Shown here: positions 14,267-23,230 of the stretch, in pieces
Layout of the letters: each line of letters begins with the position of its first letter
Numbering within the stretch: the first letter of the stretch is position 1
Translations under genes and position numbers: made by a program
The notes under the pieces: model-generated
Seen by the model: only the letters and a program-made list of their open reading frames with translations
Told to the model about the DNA's origin: nothing
Database searches by the model: none
Origin: SH-MAG3 sp035461245
Lineage (GTDB): Bacteria; Gemmatimonadota; Gemmatimonadetes; Longimicrobiales; RSA9
Assembly: GCA_035461245.1 (NCBI GenBank)
Contig: DATHVP010000143.1
Coordinates: forward strand, 124,001 to 188,000
Reading direction: 5' to 3'
DNA: 64,000 nucleotides

Positions 14267-17104
14267 TCACCGTCGCCTCATGAGTTCGATCTCCCGCTGC
14301 CGATCCGCATGCCTCACCCCGTCCGTGATCCACGATGCCGGTTCCTCGCCCTTGAGGTAATGGGCGAACCACTCGCGGATGCGGCGGTGGTAGTCGAGCT
14401 GGTTGGGCCGGCGGGAGAGTGAGTGGTTCTCTCCCTCATAGACCAGCAGCACCATGTCCTTCCCCGCCCTGCGGGCCGCGTTGTACATCTCGACGCCCTG
14501 GTTGAACTCGACGGCGCCGTCCTCATCGCCGAAGGCCATGAGCAGCGGCGTGTTCATGTTCCGGATGTGGAAGACGGGCGAGTTGCGGGTGTACGCGTCC
14601 AGGTCCTCCCAGAACGGGACCTCCATGCGGCCCTGGCTGATCTCGAAGATGCGGGCGTCGGTGCCCCCGGAGTTCCAGTAGATGGACAGGTACATGGAGA
14701 TGAGGTTGGTCAGCGGCGCGCCAGCGACGGCGGCGGCGAACATGTCCGTCTGCGTGACGGTGAACGCAGTCTGGTAGCCGCCCCACGAGTGGCCGATGAG
14801 GCCGACGCGGTGGGGCTCCACCATGCCCATCTCCAGCACGCGCTCGACAGCGGGGACGAGGGCCTCGACGGCGGACAGCCCCGGGTCCCGGCCGCGGTAG
14901 ACGATGTCGGGGCGCAGCACGAAGTAGCCGTCCTGCGTCCAGACGGTGGGGTTGTAGGCCGATGTCTCGCTGGGCACCACGTAGTTGTGGATCTGGTTGG
15001 AGACGGTCTCGTAGTAGTAGACGACCATGGGGTACTGGCGCCCGGGCTCCCAGTTGGCCGGGTAGTGCAGTGCCGCCTGGAGCTCCTGGCCGCTGGCGTT
15101 ACGGAAGTCCACGAGTTCGGAGCGGCCCCAGGCGTAGTCCCGCTGGAACGGGTTGGTGTTGGTGACGCGCACGGCGTCCGCCAGGCGCGGCCCGCCCACG
15201 AACCAGTTGGGCGACTCGTCGAAGGCCTCAGCGCGGTAGTAGTAGACCTCCGCGTCGGTGGCCTTGCCCAGCCGGCTCAGATTGCGGTCCTCCAGCACCA
15301 GTGTCTCGGCCCTGCCGCCGGGCAGCACGCGGCCGAATCCGAACTGCTTGGTCCGCTCGCCGTAGAGCGTGGTGTAGAACGGCTGCGAGAGGTCCACGTG
15401 CCGGTCATCGGGCGTGAGCCACATGCGACGGTGGCGCAGCCGGTCACCGGCGCCGCTGGTCAGGTTCCGGGCACCGCTGCCATCGGCCTGCACGGCCCAT
15501 ATGTCGTAGCGGTCGTAGAGCAGCACGACCTGGTCGTCGGCGCTCCACCCGCCGGTGCCGTAGGGCGGCTTCTCCTGGATGGTGAGGTCGTTCTCGAGGT
15601 TGATGAACGACGTCGCAACCCCCTCGGTCAGGTTGCGCTGCTGCCCCGTCCGCGTGTCGTGGCTCCAGTAGTGGCCGTCGCGGACGAAGAGGAGGTAGCG
15701 GCCGGACGGGGACGGACCGTACTGGTGCTGCACCCGTTCCGCCGCCCGTGTGCGCTCGCCGGTCATGATGTCGAGGGCGTGGATGTCCCGGTAGACGGGG
15801 CCGAACATGCGCTCGGCGTCGTACGGCCGGCCGTCCAGCAGCACGGCCGTGCGGCCGTCGGACAGCGTCACGTCCTCGCGCAGGTCCCGGGCGAGCTGGA
15901 CGAAGCGGTCGTCATCCAGGTGCCATGCCGAGAGCATGTTCCGGTTCTGCTCCAGGTTGGCGCGCACGCGCTGCTCCGGGATGATGTCCACGTCCGCGGC
16001 GTGCCAGACTTCGACGCCGGCAGGCGCTGTGTCGCGGCTGGCCACCCGGGGCCGGTCGCCGTTGGCGGCGCTGTCGGCCGTGGCGCCGTCACCGGCCGCG
16101 CTGTCACCCGCGGCGACGGTGCGGCCCGGCCGCGGGGGCTTCGGCGTCCACTCGCGGATGCCGAGGAAGACGGTGGCGCCGTCGTCGCTGAAGCGCAGGG
16201 CGCGGGCGTCCACGACGCGGTGTCCTGCGGGGAACCCGGCGCGGGTGGCCGGATCCAGCGTCGCGTGCCGCGTCCGGTTCCCGGCCACGCCGCGCCAGAC
16301 GTGCACCAGGTGGTTGGGCTCCTCCCAGGCCGAGTCCGCGCGCACCTGGAACACGGCCAGGTCGTCGGACTCGGGCCGCCACGTGAGGCCCGTGAACTCG
16401 GCGGTGTCGGAGAGGAGCGTGCGCACGACGCCCGTCCCGGCGTCGTAGAGACGGACGCCGTTGCCGGCCCGGTTCTCCGCGTGGATCACCATGGCCAGCA
16501 GCGCGCCGTTACCCTGCCGCAGGGAACCGTTGTCCTGCCACGCATGCGCGGCGACGTTGCCGAAGTTGACGTCCGTGCCATCGTCCAGCGAGCGCACGAT
16601 GACGTCCACGCCGCCGTTGCTGCGCCCTGTCGGCGCGTAGCCCCGGAGCGTGATGAAGCGGCTGTCCCCGCTGAACGCGAAGCTGGCGACGTTGTCCACC
16701 ACCGTCACCGCGCCGGTACGCAGGTTCACGAGCCCCACCTTCGCCCGCTGCGGTGATGAGCCGGCGCGCTCACGCTCCGCCCGGGACGGGCTCACGCTGT
16801 ACGCCAGCCACTGGCCGTCGGGCGAGAAGGCCGGCCGCCCGCCGTTCTGCACGACGACCTCGTCATCACGGTCAACCCGGCGGTAGCGGAGGTCCTCGTC
16901 CAGGTCCACGCGGTTGACGACGTACGCGATCCAGCGTCCGTCGGGCGAAATCTCCGTGGCGCCGAGGCTCTCCCACTTCGCGTAGTCGGCGGGCGTGAGG
17001 GTGGGCAGCTGCGCGGCGGCGGGCTGCGCGCCGGCCACGGCGAGGGCGGTGAGGACGAGGAAGCGCCAGGCGAACATGCCTGCGCGTGGTCGTGCGGCGA
17101 CCAT
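14267..17104 (-). CDS. Exported S9 family (prolyl-oligopeptidase-type) peptidase
   Basis: A 945-residue protein with a cleavable signal (hydrophobic core, AAAQ) directing it to the periplasm. Residues ~35-650 form a WD40/TolB-like propeller (ISPDGRWIAYVV, FSPDGQWLAYS); the rest is the alpha/beta-hydrolase domain. Ser773 in GHSWGGYQ, Asp862 in GDEDGAV and His894 in ENHSL make the triad. A Pro/Ala/Asp-rich insert near residues 325-355 is low complexity. It would cleave peptides in the periplasm, likely for peptide scavenging. GGAGG five bases upstream fixes the start. It stands alone. Confidence 0.92.
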   Translation of the reverse strand: MVAARPRAGMFAWRFLVLTALAVAGAQPAAAQLPTLTPADYAKWESLGATEISPDGRWIAYVVNRVDLDEDLRYRRVDRDDEVVVQNGGRPAFSPDGQWLAYSVSPSRAERERAGSSPQRAKVGLVNLRTGAVTVVDNVASFAFSGDSRFITLRGYAPTGRSNGGVDVIVRSLDDGTDVNFGNVAAHAWQDNGSLRQGNGALLAMVIHAENRAGNGVRLYDAGTGVVRTLLSDTAEFTGLTWRPESDDLAVFQVRADSAWEEPNHLVHVWRGVAGNRTRHATLDPATRAGFPAGHRVVDARALRFSDDGATVFLGIREWTPKPPRPGRTVAAGDSAAGDGATADSAANGDRPRVASRDTAPAGVEVWHAADVDIIPEQRVRANLEQNRNMLSAWHLDDDRFVQLARDLREDVTLSDGRTAVLLDGRPYDAERMFGPVYRDIHALDIMTGERTRAAERVQHQYGPSPSGRYLLFVRDGHYWSHDTRTGQQRNLTEGVATSFINLENDLTIQEKPPYGTGGWSADDQVVLLYDRYDIWAVQADGSGARNLTSGAGDRLRHRRMWLTPDDRHVDLSQPFYTTLYGERTKQFGFGRVLPGGRAETLVLEDRNLSRLGKATDAEVYYYRAEAFDESPNWFVGGPRLADAVRVTNTNPFQRDYAWGRSELVDFRNASGQELQAALHYPANWEPGRQYPMVVYYYETVSNQIHNYVVPSETSAYNPTVWTQDGYFVLRPDIVYRGRDPGLSAVEALVPAVERVLEMGMVEPHRVGLIGHSWGGYQTAFTVTQTDMFAAAVAGAPLTNLISMYLSIYWNSGGTDARIFEISQGRMEVPFWEDLDAYTRNSPVFHIRNMNTPLLMAFGDEDGAVEFNQGVEMYNAARRAGKDMVLLVYEGENHSLSRRPNQLDYHRRIREWFAHYLKGEEPASWITDGVRHADRQREIELMRRR

Positions 17105-17281
17105 CGGGACCTCCGGAGCTGTAACAGGAACGGGTGGCGGCCGGGCTGGCGGGCCGGGCCGCCGGCCCGCGCGCGGCGGGCCATCCTATCAGGATAACGC
17201 AGCCAGCCGGTGAATGCACCTGTCCGACGCGCCGTACGCCGCGCCGGCATGCACCTTCGTTGGGACCCCGGTTACCGTCCC

Positions 17282-18568
17282 CTACCGCGCGATGTCCCGG
17301 AACTCCACCTGCGTGCCCTGCGCCACCCGCTCCGCCAGGAACTCGACGTCCCAGTTGGTGAGCCGGACGCAGCCGTTGGAGACGGCGTACCCGATGGTCT
17401 CGGGGGCGGCGGTGCCGTGGATGCCGTAATGCGGCCGGGACAGCGCCATCCAGACGGTGCCCACGGCGTTGTTGGGGCCGGCGGGCAGGATGGCGTCGGG
17501 CTCGTCATCGTCCACACCGTGGAGCAGGTCCGGCTGGTAGTGCCACTCCGGGTCGTGGGCGATACCGGTGATGTGGTACTCGCCCTCCGGCGAGGGTGAG
17601 TACGCGGCACCCAGTGTCGCCGGGAAGTGGTAGAGCAGGCGGCCGTCGCCATCCAGCGCGTGCAGGTAGCGCCCGCCGTCGGAGATGACGATGCGAGCGA
17701 CGTCGCCGGCAGCGCCCTGCGGTGCCATCCTGTCGCCGACGTTGGGCACGTTCAGGGTGGCACCGGCCTGGAGGGCGTTCAGGTCCGTGTCCGGGTTGAG
17801 CTGCTCCAGCAGCGCCTCGGACGTATGGAACCGCTCCGCCAGCTTCTCCGCCAGCGACTCGTAGCACTGGCAGTCCAGGTCCCGGCGGTCGTACCACTCC
17901 TCGGGCAGGTCCACGAACGGGCCGGCGACGTCGTCCTCCGTCAGCCGGTGCGTGCGCACGATCTGCTGCGGCTCACCCGATAGCTGCGCCAGCCGGTGCC
18001 ACGTCGTCTCGTCCACCTCGCCCGTAGGCTCAAGCCCCTCCCGCCGCTGGAGCCAGTACACCGCCTTTTCCGTGTTCGCGCCCCAGTAGCCGTCAATGAT
18101 GCCCGGCGAGAACGCCGCCCGGTCCAGCAGCACCTGCACCCGCAGCACGCCGGGCCCCTCGGCGTCGTCGCCGCCCACGGGCAGCGCGATGGCGCCGCTG
18201 TTCGCCGTCTGCATGCTGATGGCGTCCCAGCTCTGGGGCGGGCCCACGGGTCGGGGCCGGGGCCGTGATGCCGCGGTGCCCTGGCCGGACTCGGCTGCCG
18301 CTGCGCTCGAGGAGCCGGGCGCAGCCGCGGAGTCCGCTCCCGCACGCTGCTGACTGCCCACGACGTTGCCCTCCACCCACTCGCGCCAGCCCCGGTCCAC
18401 CCGGCCGGCTTCCAGCTCCTCGGCAGTGAGCCAGTCCCGGTCGCCAGCGTGCGCGGTGGCGATGCGGCCGTCCTGTGCCGCCAGTGACGTGTCCGGGCCG
18501 TCACCGCCGCATGCGGTGGCGCCCGGAAGCAGAAATGCGACAAGTGCGACGATCCGAGTTGCAGTCAT
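17282..18568 (-). CDS. L,D-transpeptidase (YkuD) with peptidoglycan-binding domain, lipoprotein-like
   Basis: A 428-residue exported protein. A signal ends PGATAC, a plausible lipobox, then come a Ser/Ala-rich linker, a PG_binding_1-like domain (LLDRAAFSPGIIDGYWGANTEKAVYWLQ), a LysM-like segment (LAERFHTSEALLEQLNPDTDLNALQAGATLNVP) and the YkuD catalytic domain. His in GIHGT and Cys400 in VSNGCVRL are the catalytic pair; SNGC replaces the commoner SHGC. It would form 3-3 peptidoglycan cross-links or attach proteins to the wall. The start at 18568 is chosen because the signal begins there; the longer upstream frame is not protein-like. Confidence 0.9.
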   Translation of the reverse strand: MTATRIVALVAFLLPGATACGGDGPDTSLAAQDGRIATAHAGDRDWLTAEELEAGRVDRGWREWVEGNVVGSQQRAGADSAAAPGSSSAAAAESGQGTAASRPRPRPVGPPQSWDAISMQTANSGAIALPVGGDDAEGPGVLRVQVLLDRAAFSPGIIDGYWGANTEKAVYWLQRREGLEPTGEVDETTWHRLAQLSGEPQQIVRTHRLTEDDVAGPFVDLPEEWYDRRDLDCQCYESLAEKLAERFHTSEALLEQLNPDTDLNALQAGATLNVPNVGDRMAPQGAAGDVARIVISDGGRYLHALDGDGRLLYHFPATLGAAYSPSPEGEYHITGIAHDPEWHYQPDLLHGVDDDEPDAILPAGPNNAVGTVWMALSRPHYGIHGTAAPETIGYAVSNGCVRLTNWDVEFLAERVAQGTQVEFRDIAR

Positions 18569-18594
18569 GATCCCTGTCCCGTGAGCATTGATGC

Positions 18595-18606
18595 GCCCCA
18601 TGGGGC
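18595..18606. promoter_or_regulatory. 12-bp palindrome in a divergent promoter region
   Basis: GCCCCATGGGGC is a perfect palindrome midway between the divergent L,D-transpeptidase and TlpA-like genes. It could be an operator; nothing else in the window shows the same site. Confidence 0.25.
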
Positions 18607-18690
18607 AATCACCGTGCCCTGCACCGCCGTGGGCCACGCCATGCGCCGTACTTGCACCGTTTTCCGGGGGCCTTGTAGGGGATCGCCCGC

Positions 18691-18719
18691 TTGTACCGCA
18701 TGGCGCTTCCTTCGATATT
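18691..18719 (+). promoter_or_regulatory. Candidate promoter of the TlpA-like/ackA operon
   Basis: TTGTAC (18691-18696) and GATATT (18714-18719) are 17 bases apart. The -10-like box ends seven bases before the ATG at 18727, which predicts a leaderless mRNA; no Shine-Dalgarno is present at that ATG. Confidence 0.35.
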
Positions 18720-18726
18720 GCCGGCC

Positions 18727-19314
18727 ATGAGTGATGCACGGAGCTGGTGGCAGCGGATCCGCTCGGAAGAGGCACGTCCGGTGCGACGTCGGTTCATGAT
18801 CGTCGTGGACGTGATCCTGTTCGTCGCGGTGGGCACACTGCTGGTGCAACGAGCGCTGCCGCAGGCCGCCGCGGCGTTCAACCTGGGCAGCGGCGACGAG
18901 CCGGCGCCGGCGTTCGCGCTGCGCTCGCTGGATGGCGATGTCGTCTCCCTCGACGATTATCGTGGCCAGGTGGTACTGGTGAATTTCTGGGCGTCGTGGT
19001 GTCCGCCGTGCCGGGTGGAAATGCCGGGCTTCGAGCGCGTCTACCGCCAGCGACGCGACGAGGGCTTCGTCATCCTGGGCATCGCCACGGACACGCACGC
19101 CGAGGGGGCCATCCGCGAGTTCATCGCCGAGCACGACATCACGTACCCCATCCTGCTGGCGGACCGCGCCGTGATCCAGGAGTACGGCGGGATCCGCGCA
19201 CTGCCCGAGTCGTTCCTCGTGGACCGGGACGGCCGCATTCGCCACCGCGTCATCGGCTATTTCGCCGAGCCCGCGCTGCGCTCGGCCGTCAGCCGCATGC
19301 TTGCCGCCCCATGA
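18727..19314 (+). CDS. Membrane-anchored TlpA/ResA-like thioredoxin
   Basis: A 195-residue protein: a short cytosolic start, one membrane helix (~residues 23-41), then a periplasmic thioredoxin domain. WASWCPPC gives the redox pair Cys92/Cys95; SFLVDRDGRI is the conserved cis-proline-side strand region of AhpC/TSA-Redoxin folds. Proteins of this type reduce cytochrome c apoproteins or other exported disulfides. The start MSDARSWW is preferred over an ATG at 18691 because a -10-like box sits between them. Its TGA overlaps the ackA ATG (ATGA), so the two are translated together, an unusual pairing. Confidence 0.88.
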   Translation: MSDARSWWQRIRSEEARPVRRRFMIVVDVILFVAVGTLLVQRALPQAAAAFNLGSGDEPAPAFALRSLDGDVVSLDDYRGQVVLVNFWASWCPPCRVEMPGFERVYRQRRDEGFVILGIATDTHAEGAIREFIAEHDITYPILLADRAVIQEYGGIRALPESFLVDRDGRIRHRVIGYFAEPALRSAVSRMLAAP

Positions 19315-20555
19315 ATGTACTCGTACTGAACGCCGGCTCGTCGTCGCTCAAGTTCCAGCTCGTGCGCACGGACCAGGAGCGCATCACCGCGGACAGCGAC
19401 ATCCGCCTGGCCCGTGGCATCATTGACCGCATCGGCGGCGAGGCGCTCATCACATTGCAGGTGGAGGGCGGGCCGCCGCGGAAGAACGCGGCGCCGGTGC
19501 GGGACCACCGCGCCGCCGTGGAGATGGCGCTGCGGCTGGTGGCCGAGGATACGGGCATTGACGGGATCACCGGCTACCGTGACATCGACGCCGTCGGCCA
19601 TCGCGTGGTGCACGGCGGCGAACGCTTCTCCCGGTCCGTGCTCATTGACGGCGGGGTCATGCAGCAGATCGAGGACACGATTGACCTGGCGCCGCTCCAC
19701 AACCCGCACAACCTGAAGGGGATCCGCGCCGTGCGCGACGTGCTGGGCGCCGATGTGCCGCAGGCGGCCGTCTTCGATACGGCGTTCCACCACACGCTGC
19801 CGGACCACGCGTACCTCTACGCCATCCCGTACTCCCTGTACCGGCGGCACCGCGTGCGACGCTACGGGTTCCACGGCACGTCACACCGCTACGTCGCGTA
19901 CCGCTATCGCCGGCTGACGGGCACGGCCCGCGACGACACGCGCCTCATCACGCTGCACCTGGGCAACGGCTGCTCGGCGTGCGCCATCCGCGGCGGCGAC
20001 TCGCAGGACACGTCCATGGGCTTCACGCCGCTGGAGGGCCTGGTCATGGGCACGCGCTCCGGTGACCTGGACCCGGCCATCCTCGACTACGTGGCCGGCA
20101 AGGAGGGCATGAGCCTGCCCGAGCTGGAGGGGCTGCTCAACAAGCAGTCGGGCCTGCTGGGCATCAGCGGGCTCACGTCCGACATGCGGGACCTGCTGGC
20201 GGAAGCCGACGAGCACGACGACCGCCGCGCCCGCCTCGCCGTGGAGATCTTCTGCTACCGCGTCCGCAAGTACATCGGCGCCTACCTCGCCGCCATCGGC
20301 GGCGCGGACGCCGTGGTGTTCACCGGCGGCATCGGCGAGAACTCGGCCCTGGTCCGGGAACGCATTGCCGCCGGGCTGGAGTGGATGGGGATGCACGTGG
20401 ATCCGGCAGCGAACACGTCGCACACCGGCGGCGTGGAAGGCCGCATCAGCACCGACGAGTCCCGGCTCCACGCCTGGGTCATCCCCACCGACGAGGAACT
20501 GCTCATCGCCCGGGACACGGTCCGGCTGGTGCTGGGGCTGGAGCCGCGCTACTGA
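19311..20555 (+). CDS. ackA: Acetate kinase
   Basis: A 414-residue cytosolic enzyme interconverting acetate + ATP and acetyl phosphate. MNVLVLNAGSSSLKF is the N-terminal acetokinase signature with the catalytic Asn7, RVVHGGERF holds the phosphate-binding region, GFHGTSHRYV is the second signature, and GGIGENS lies at the ATP site. Length is normal for the family. Its start overlaps the preceding thioredoxin stop. No phosphotransacetylase (pta) gene is in the window. It is followed by a 208-bp inverted-repeat element. Confidence 0.96.
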   Translation: MNVLVLNAGSSSLKFQLVRTDQERITADSDIRLARGIIDRIGGEALITLQVEGGPPRKNAAPVRDHRAAVEMALRLVAEDTGIDGITGYRDIDAVGHRVVHGGERFSRSVLIDGGVMQQIEDTIDLAPLHNPHNLKGIRAVRDVLGADVPQAAVFDTAFHHTLPDHAYLYAIPYSLYRRHRVRRYGFHGTSHRYVAYRYRRLTGTARDDTRLITLHLGNGCSACAIRGGDSQDTSMGFTPLEGLVMGTRSGDLDPAILDYVAGKEGMSLPELEGLLNKQSGLLGISGLTSDMRDLLAEADEHDDRRARLAVEIFCYRVRKYIGAYLAAIGGADAVVFTGGIGENSALVRERIAAGLEWMGMHVDPAANTSHTGGVEGRISTDESRLHAWVIPTDEELLIARDTVRLVLGLEPRY

Positions 20556-20563
20556 CCCGGGCG

Positions 20564-20771
20564 GGACCTGTTTACCGTTTTGCGTTATCCGGCGCCCGGG
20601 GGCAACCGGCCGTGGCCAGGAGCGGCCGCGCCAGTGGCCAAGGTGTTGCCATTGGCCACGTTTCGAATGGCGCCCGTCAGCGGCCCCGCCCTCCCTTGCT
20701 GCGCGGCCGCGGCGCCGTCATGGCAGCATAGGTCAGAACACCACCGCTAACGCAAAACGGTAAACAGGTCC
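20564..20771. mobile_element. 208-bp element with 24-bp perfect terminal inverted repeats (copy 1)
   Basis: The left end (20564-20587) begins GGACCTGTTTACCGTTTTGC and its exact reverse complement occupies 20748-20771. The interior has its own inverted repeat (GTGGCCAA...TTGGCCAC, 20634-20658) and no reading frame. The inverted repeats match copy 2 at 26174-26382 while the interiors do not. No target-site duplication is evident. MITE-like element or structured RNA; it fills most of the 327-base gap between ackA and the hydrolase. Confidence 0.7.
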
Positions 20772-20882
20772 GCGCCCTCCGCCCCCGCTGCTAACACGGC
20801 GCCAGGCATCGGCGTCTACTACTGGAAGCCGGTTCCGCGTTCCGCTATCGTCCGGCAGCAACCACGTTCACCAGGGGCCACG

Positions 20883-23210
20883 GTGCCAGCACAGACGAGG
20901 GCGACTCCGGTCCGGGAGTCGGGCAGGGTGCGCACGGCGCGCCAGGCCGCAGCGGCCAGCCTGACACCGGCACTGCGCGGTGCCCTCGTCGCTGTCCTCG
21001 CCGGCGTGCTCCTCCTCGCCGTGCCCGTCGCCGCCCGGACAGGCATGGGGCTCGGCACCGCCGGCGACATCGCCGCGACGCTCCTGGCCATTGCCATCCT
21101 GACAACCGTCCAGCTCGCCGTGGTGCTGCCCCTGACGCTGCGCCTGCGGTGGCCGCGCGCCACCGGGATGGTGCTGCTGGTGGCACCCGTCTTCGCGCTC
21201 ACGGTCGTGCTGTCCGTGCTGCTGCCCTGGCCATTCACCACCGCGTACGTGATCGCACTGCTGGCGGTGTGCGCCTGGCTGGGCGGCAGCGCCACGGCGG
21301 TGCTGGTGGCGTGGCGGAAGCATGCGCGCCCCAACGCTCGCACAGCCATCGGTGCCGCGGCGGCCGTCACCCTGGCGCTGGTGAGCGGGGCCTGGCTGGC
21401 CCACGACGGCCTCGGCCCGGACGCGCCGCCTGCGCCACGCCTGACCACCGCGTTCGAGGCCATCTCACACGCGGCCGCCAGCGCGCGCTCGACCAGGGCG
21501 GCGGCCGCCTTCCATGAGGGCGAAGCGGTTAGCGCCGACGCTGCTGGCGACGCTGCTGGCGACGCTGCTGACGTCCTGTTCGACGTCCGGCATATCGTCT
21601 ACGGCAGTGGCACGCCACAGCGGCGCGGGGATTATGCCGCGGGCGGCGACATCGCCTCCCGGACGGTGGACCTGCGGCCGCTCATCCGCGGCTTCGGCGG
21701 CTGGAAGGCGTGGGCGCACCAGCGCTACTGGGGCTTCGGTCTCGGCGAGACGCCGTTGAACGGCCAGGCCTGGCTGCCCGTGGGCGAGGGACCGGTGCCC
21801 GTGGTCCTGGTGGTCCACGGCCAGCACGCCACCGGCAGCAACGCCGAGACGGGGTACCGTTACCTGGGCGAACTGCTGGCCGGTCACGGCTTCGCGGTGG
21901 TGGCCATTGACCAGAACTTCCTGAGCGGGCCGTGGATTGCGGCGGACGAGGGCGAGATGGCAGCGCGTTCGTCGCTCATCACCGAGCACCTGGCGCTGCT
22001 GAACGAGTGGAACGATGACGCGACGTCGCCCTTCCACGGACGTCTCGACCTCCAGCGCCTCGTCCTCGTCGGGCATTCCCGGGGCGGCGAGGCGGTGACG
22101 AAGGCGGCACGGTTCCGCGGCGTCATAGGTACGCCCCACGATCCGGACGTGGGGCTGGCGTTCCCGTTCCAGCCCCGGGGCGTCATCGCGCTGGCGCCCA
22201 CCGACGGCATGTACAACCCGACGGTGCTGCCCGGCGCCGTCCGCGACATCAGCTACCTGGTCCTCCACGGTTCGCAGGACAGCGACGTGGACGGCTTCCT
22301 CGGCAACGGCGCGTACCAGCGGATCCGCGTGCGCGAGGGCAGCGGCCACTTCAAGGCCGCGGTGTATATCGCCGGCGCCAACCACGTCCAGTTCAACCAG
22401 GTCCTCGGCAGCGATGACCTGCCGAACCCTCTGTCGTGGCTCCTGCACCGCCGGGCCCTGCTCCCGCCAGGCGAGCAGCAGCACATCACGGGGCTGCTCG
22501 TCGCCGCGTTCCTCGAAGCTGTCATCAACGGCCACGACGATTTCAGGGAGCTGTTCCGCAGGCCACCGGGCACCGGCGACGTGTCACCGCCGCCACGCTA
22601 CGTGACGCGGTTCGACGATGACGGCACGCACCTGTTCGACACGTTCGAGGAGGACACGAACCGGGCCACCACCACCGCACCCGGCGGCCGCCACGCCGCC
22701 GCCGACCTGACGGTGTGGCGGGAGGAGGTCATGCGCCTGCGGGATCGCTACGCCAGCCCCCAGCACAACCGCGCCGTGCAGCTGGGGTGGCGTGACGGCA
22801 GGGGCGCGTTCGAGGTGCACGTGCCCGCCGACGCTATTCGCCACGCCACGGCAACGGGCGCCAGCCTCGTGCTGTCGCTGGCCAACGTCTCCACCCGCAT
22901 GACCGCCGACCTGACCGTGGAACTCGTGGCCGCCGATGGGGAGGTCGCCGCCATCCCGCTCTCCCGCTTCGGCGGCCTGGCCCCCGCCTTCGGGGACCGG
23001 CTGTGGAAGTCCGTCCTGCTGGAGCGGTTCATGGTGCGCGGGCCCGAGCAGGTGCTCCAGAGCTACGAGATCCCGGTCCATGAGTTCCGGGCGGCGAACC
23101 CGCGCTTCAACCCGGCAACGCTCCAGGTCGTGCGGCTACGGTTCGACCGCACGCCGGCCGGCGAGATCCTGCTGGACGACATCGGGTTCCGCAGGCGGCT
23201 GGCGGAGTAG
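20883..23210 (+). CDS. Membrane-anchored alpha/beta hydrolase
   Basis: A 775-residue protein. Residues 1-180 carry about five membrane helices (LVAVLAGVLLLAVPVAA; AATLLAIAILTTVQLAVVLPL and others). An Asp/Ala/Gly linker of three 12-bp repeats follows. From ~290 comes an alpha/beta-hydrolase (PVVLVVHGQHATGSN oxyanion region, nucleophile Ser399 in GHSRGGEA), and a C-terminal beta-rich domain follows. The chlorophyllase/acetylxylan-esterase type is plausible but the substrate is not evident. It begins at GTG with AGGGG five bases upstream; no in-frame ATG is nearby. It stands alone after the inverted-repeat element. Confidence 0.75.
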   Translation: MPAQTRATPVRESGRVRTARQAAAASLTPALRGALVAVLAGVLLLAVPVAARTGMGLGTAGDIAATLLAIAILTTVQLAVVLPLTLRLRWPRATGMVLLVAPVFALTVVLSVLLPWPFTTAYVIALLAVCAWLGGSATAVLVAWRKHARPNARTAIGAAAAVTLALVSGAWLAHDGLGPDAPPAPRLTTAFEAISHAAASARSTRAAAAFHEGEAVSADAAGDAAGDAADVLFDVRHIVYGSGTPQRRGDYAAGGDIASRTVDLRPLIRGFGGWKAWAHQRYWGFGLGETPLNGQAWLPVGEGPVPVVLVVHGQHATGSNAETGYRYLGELLAGHGFAVVAIDQNFLSGPWIAADEGEMAARSSLITEHLALLNEWNDDATSPFHGRLDLQRLVLVGHSRGGEAVTKAARFRGVIGTPHDPDVGLAFPFQPRGVIALAPTDGMYNPTVLPGAVRDISYLVLHGSQDSDVDGFLGNGAYQRIRVREGSGHFKAAVYIAGANHVQFNQVLGSDDLPNPLSWLLHRRALLPPGEQQHITGLLVAAFLEAVINGHDDFRELFRRPPGTGDVSPPPRYVTRFDDDGTHLFDTFEEDTNRATTTAPGGRHAAADLTVWREEVMRLRDRYASPQHNRAVQLGWRDGRGAFEVHVPADAIRHATATGASLVLSLANVSTRMTADLTVELVAADGEVAAIPLSRFGGLAPAFGDRLWKSVLLERFMVRGPEQVLQSYEIPVHEFRAANPRFNPATLQVVRLRFDRTPAGEILLDDIGFRRRLAE

Positions 23211-23230
23211 CGGCCGGACCTACGTGAGCG

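Noticed and set aside
14423..16756. 777-codon plus-strand frame
   Set aside because: Antisense of the S9 peptidase; composition is the mirror of GC-rich third codon positions and no motif is present.
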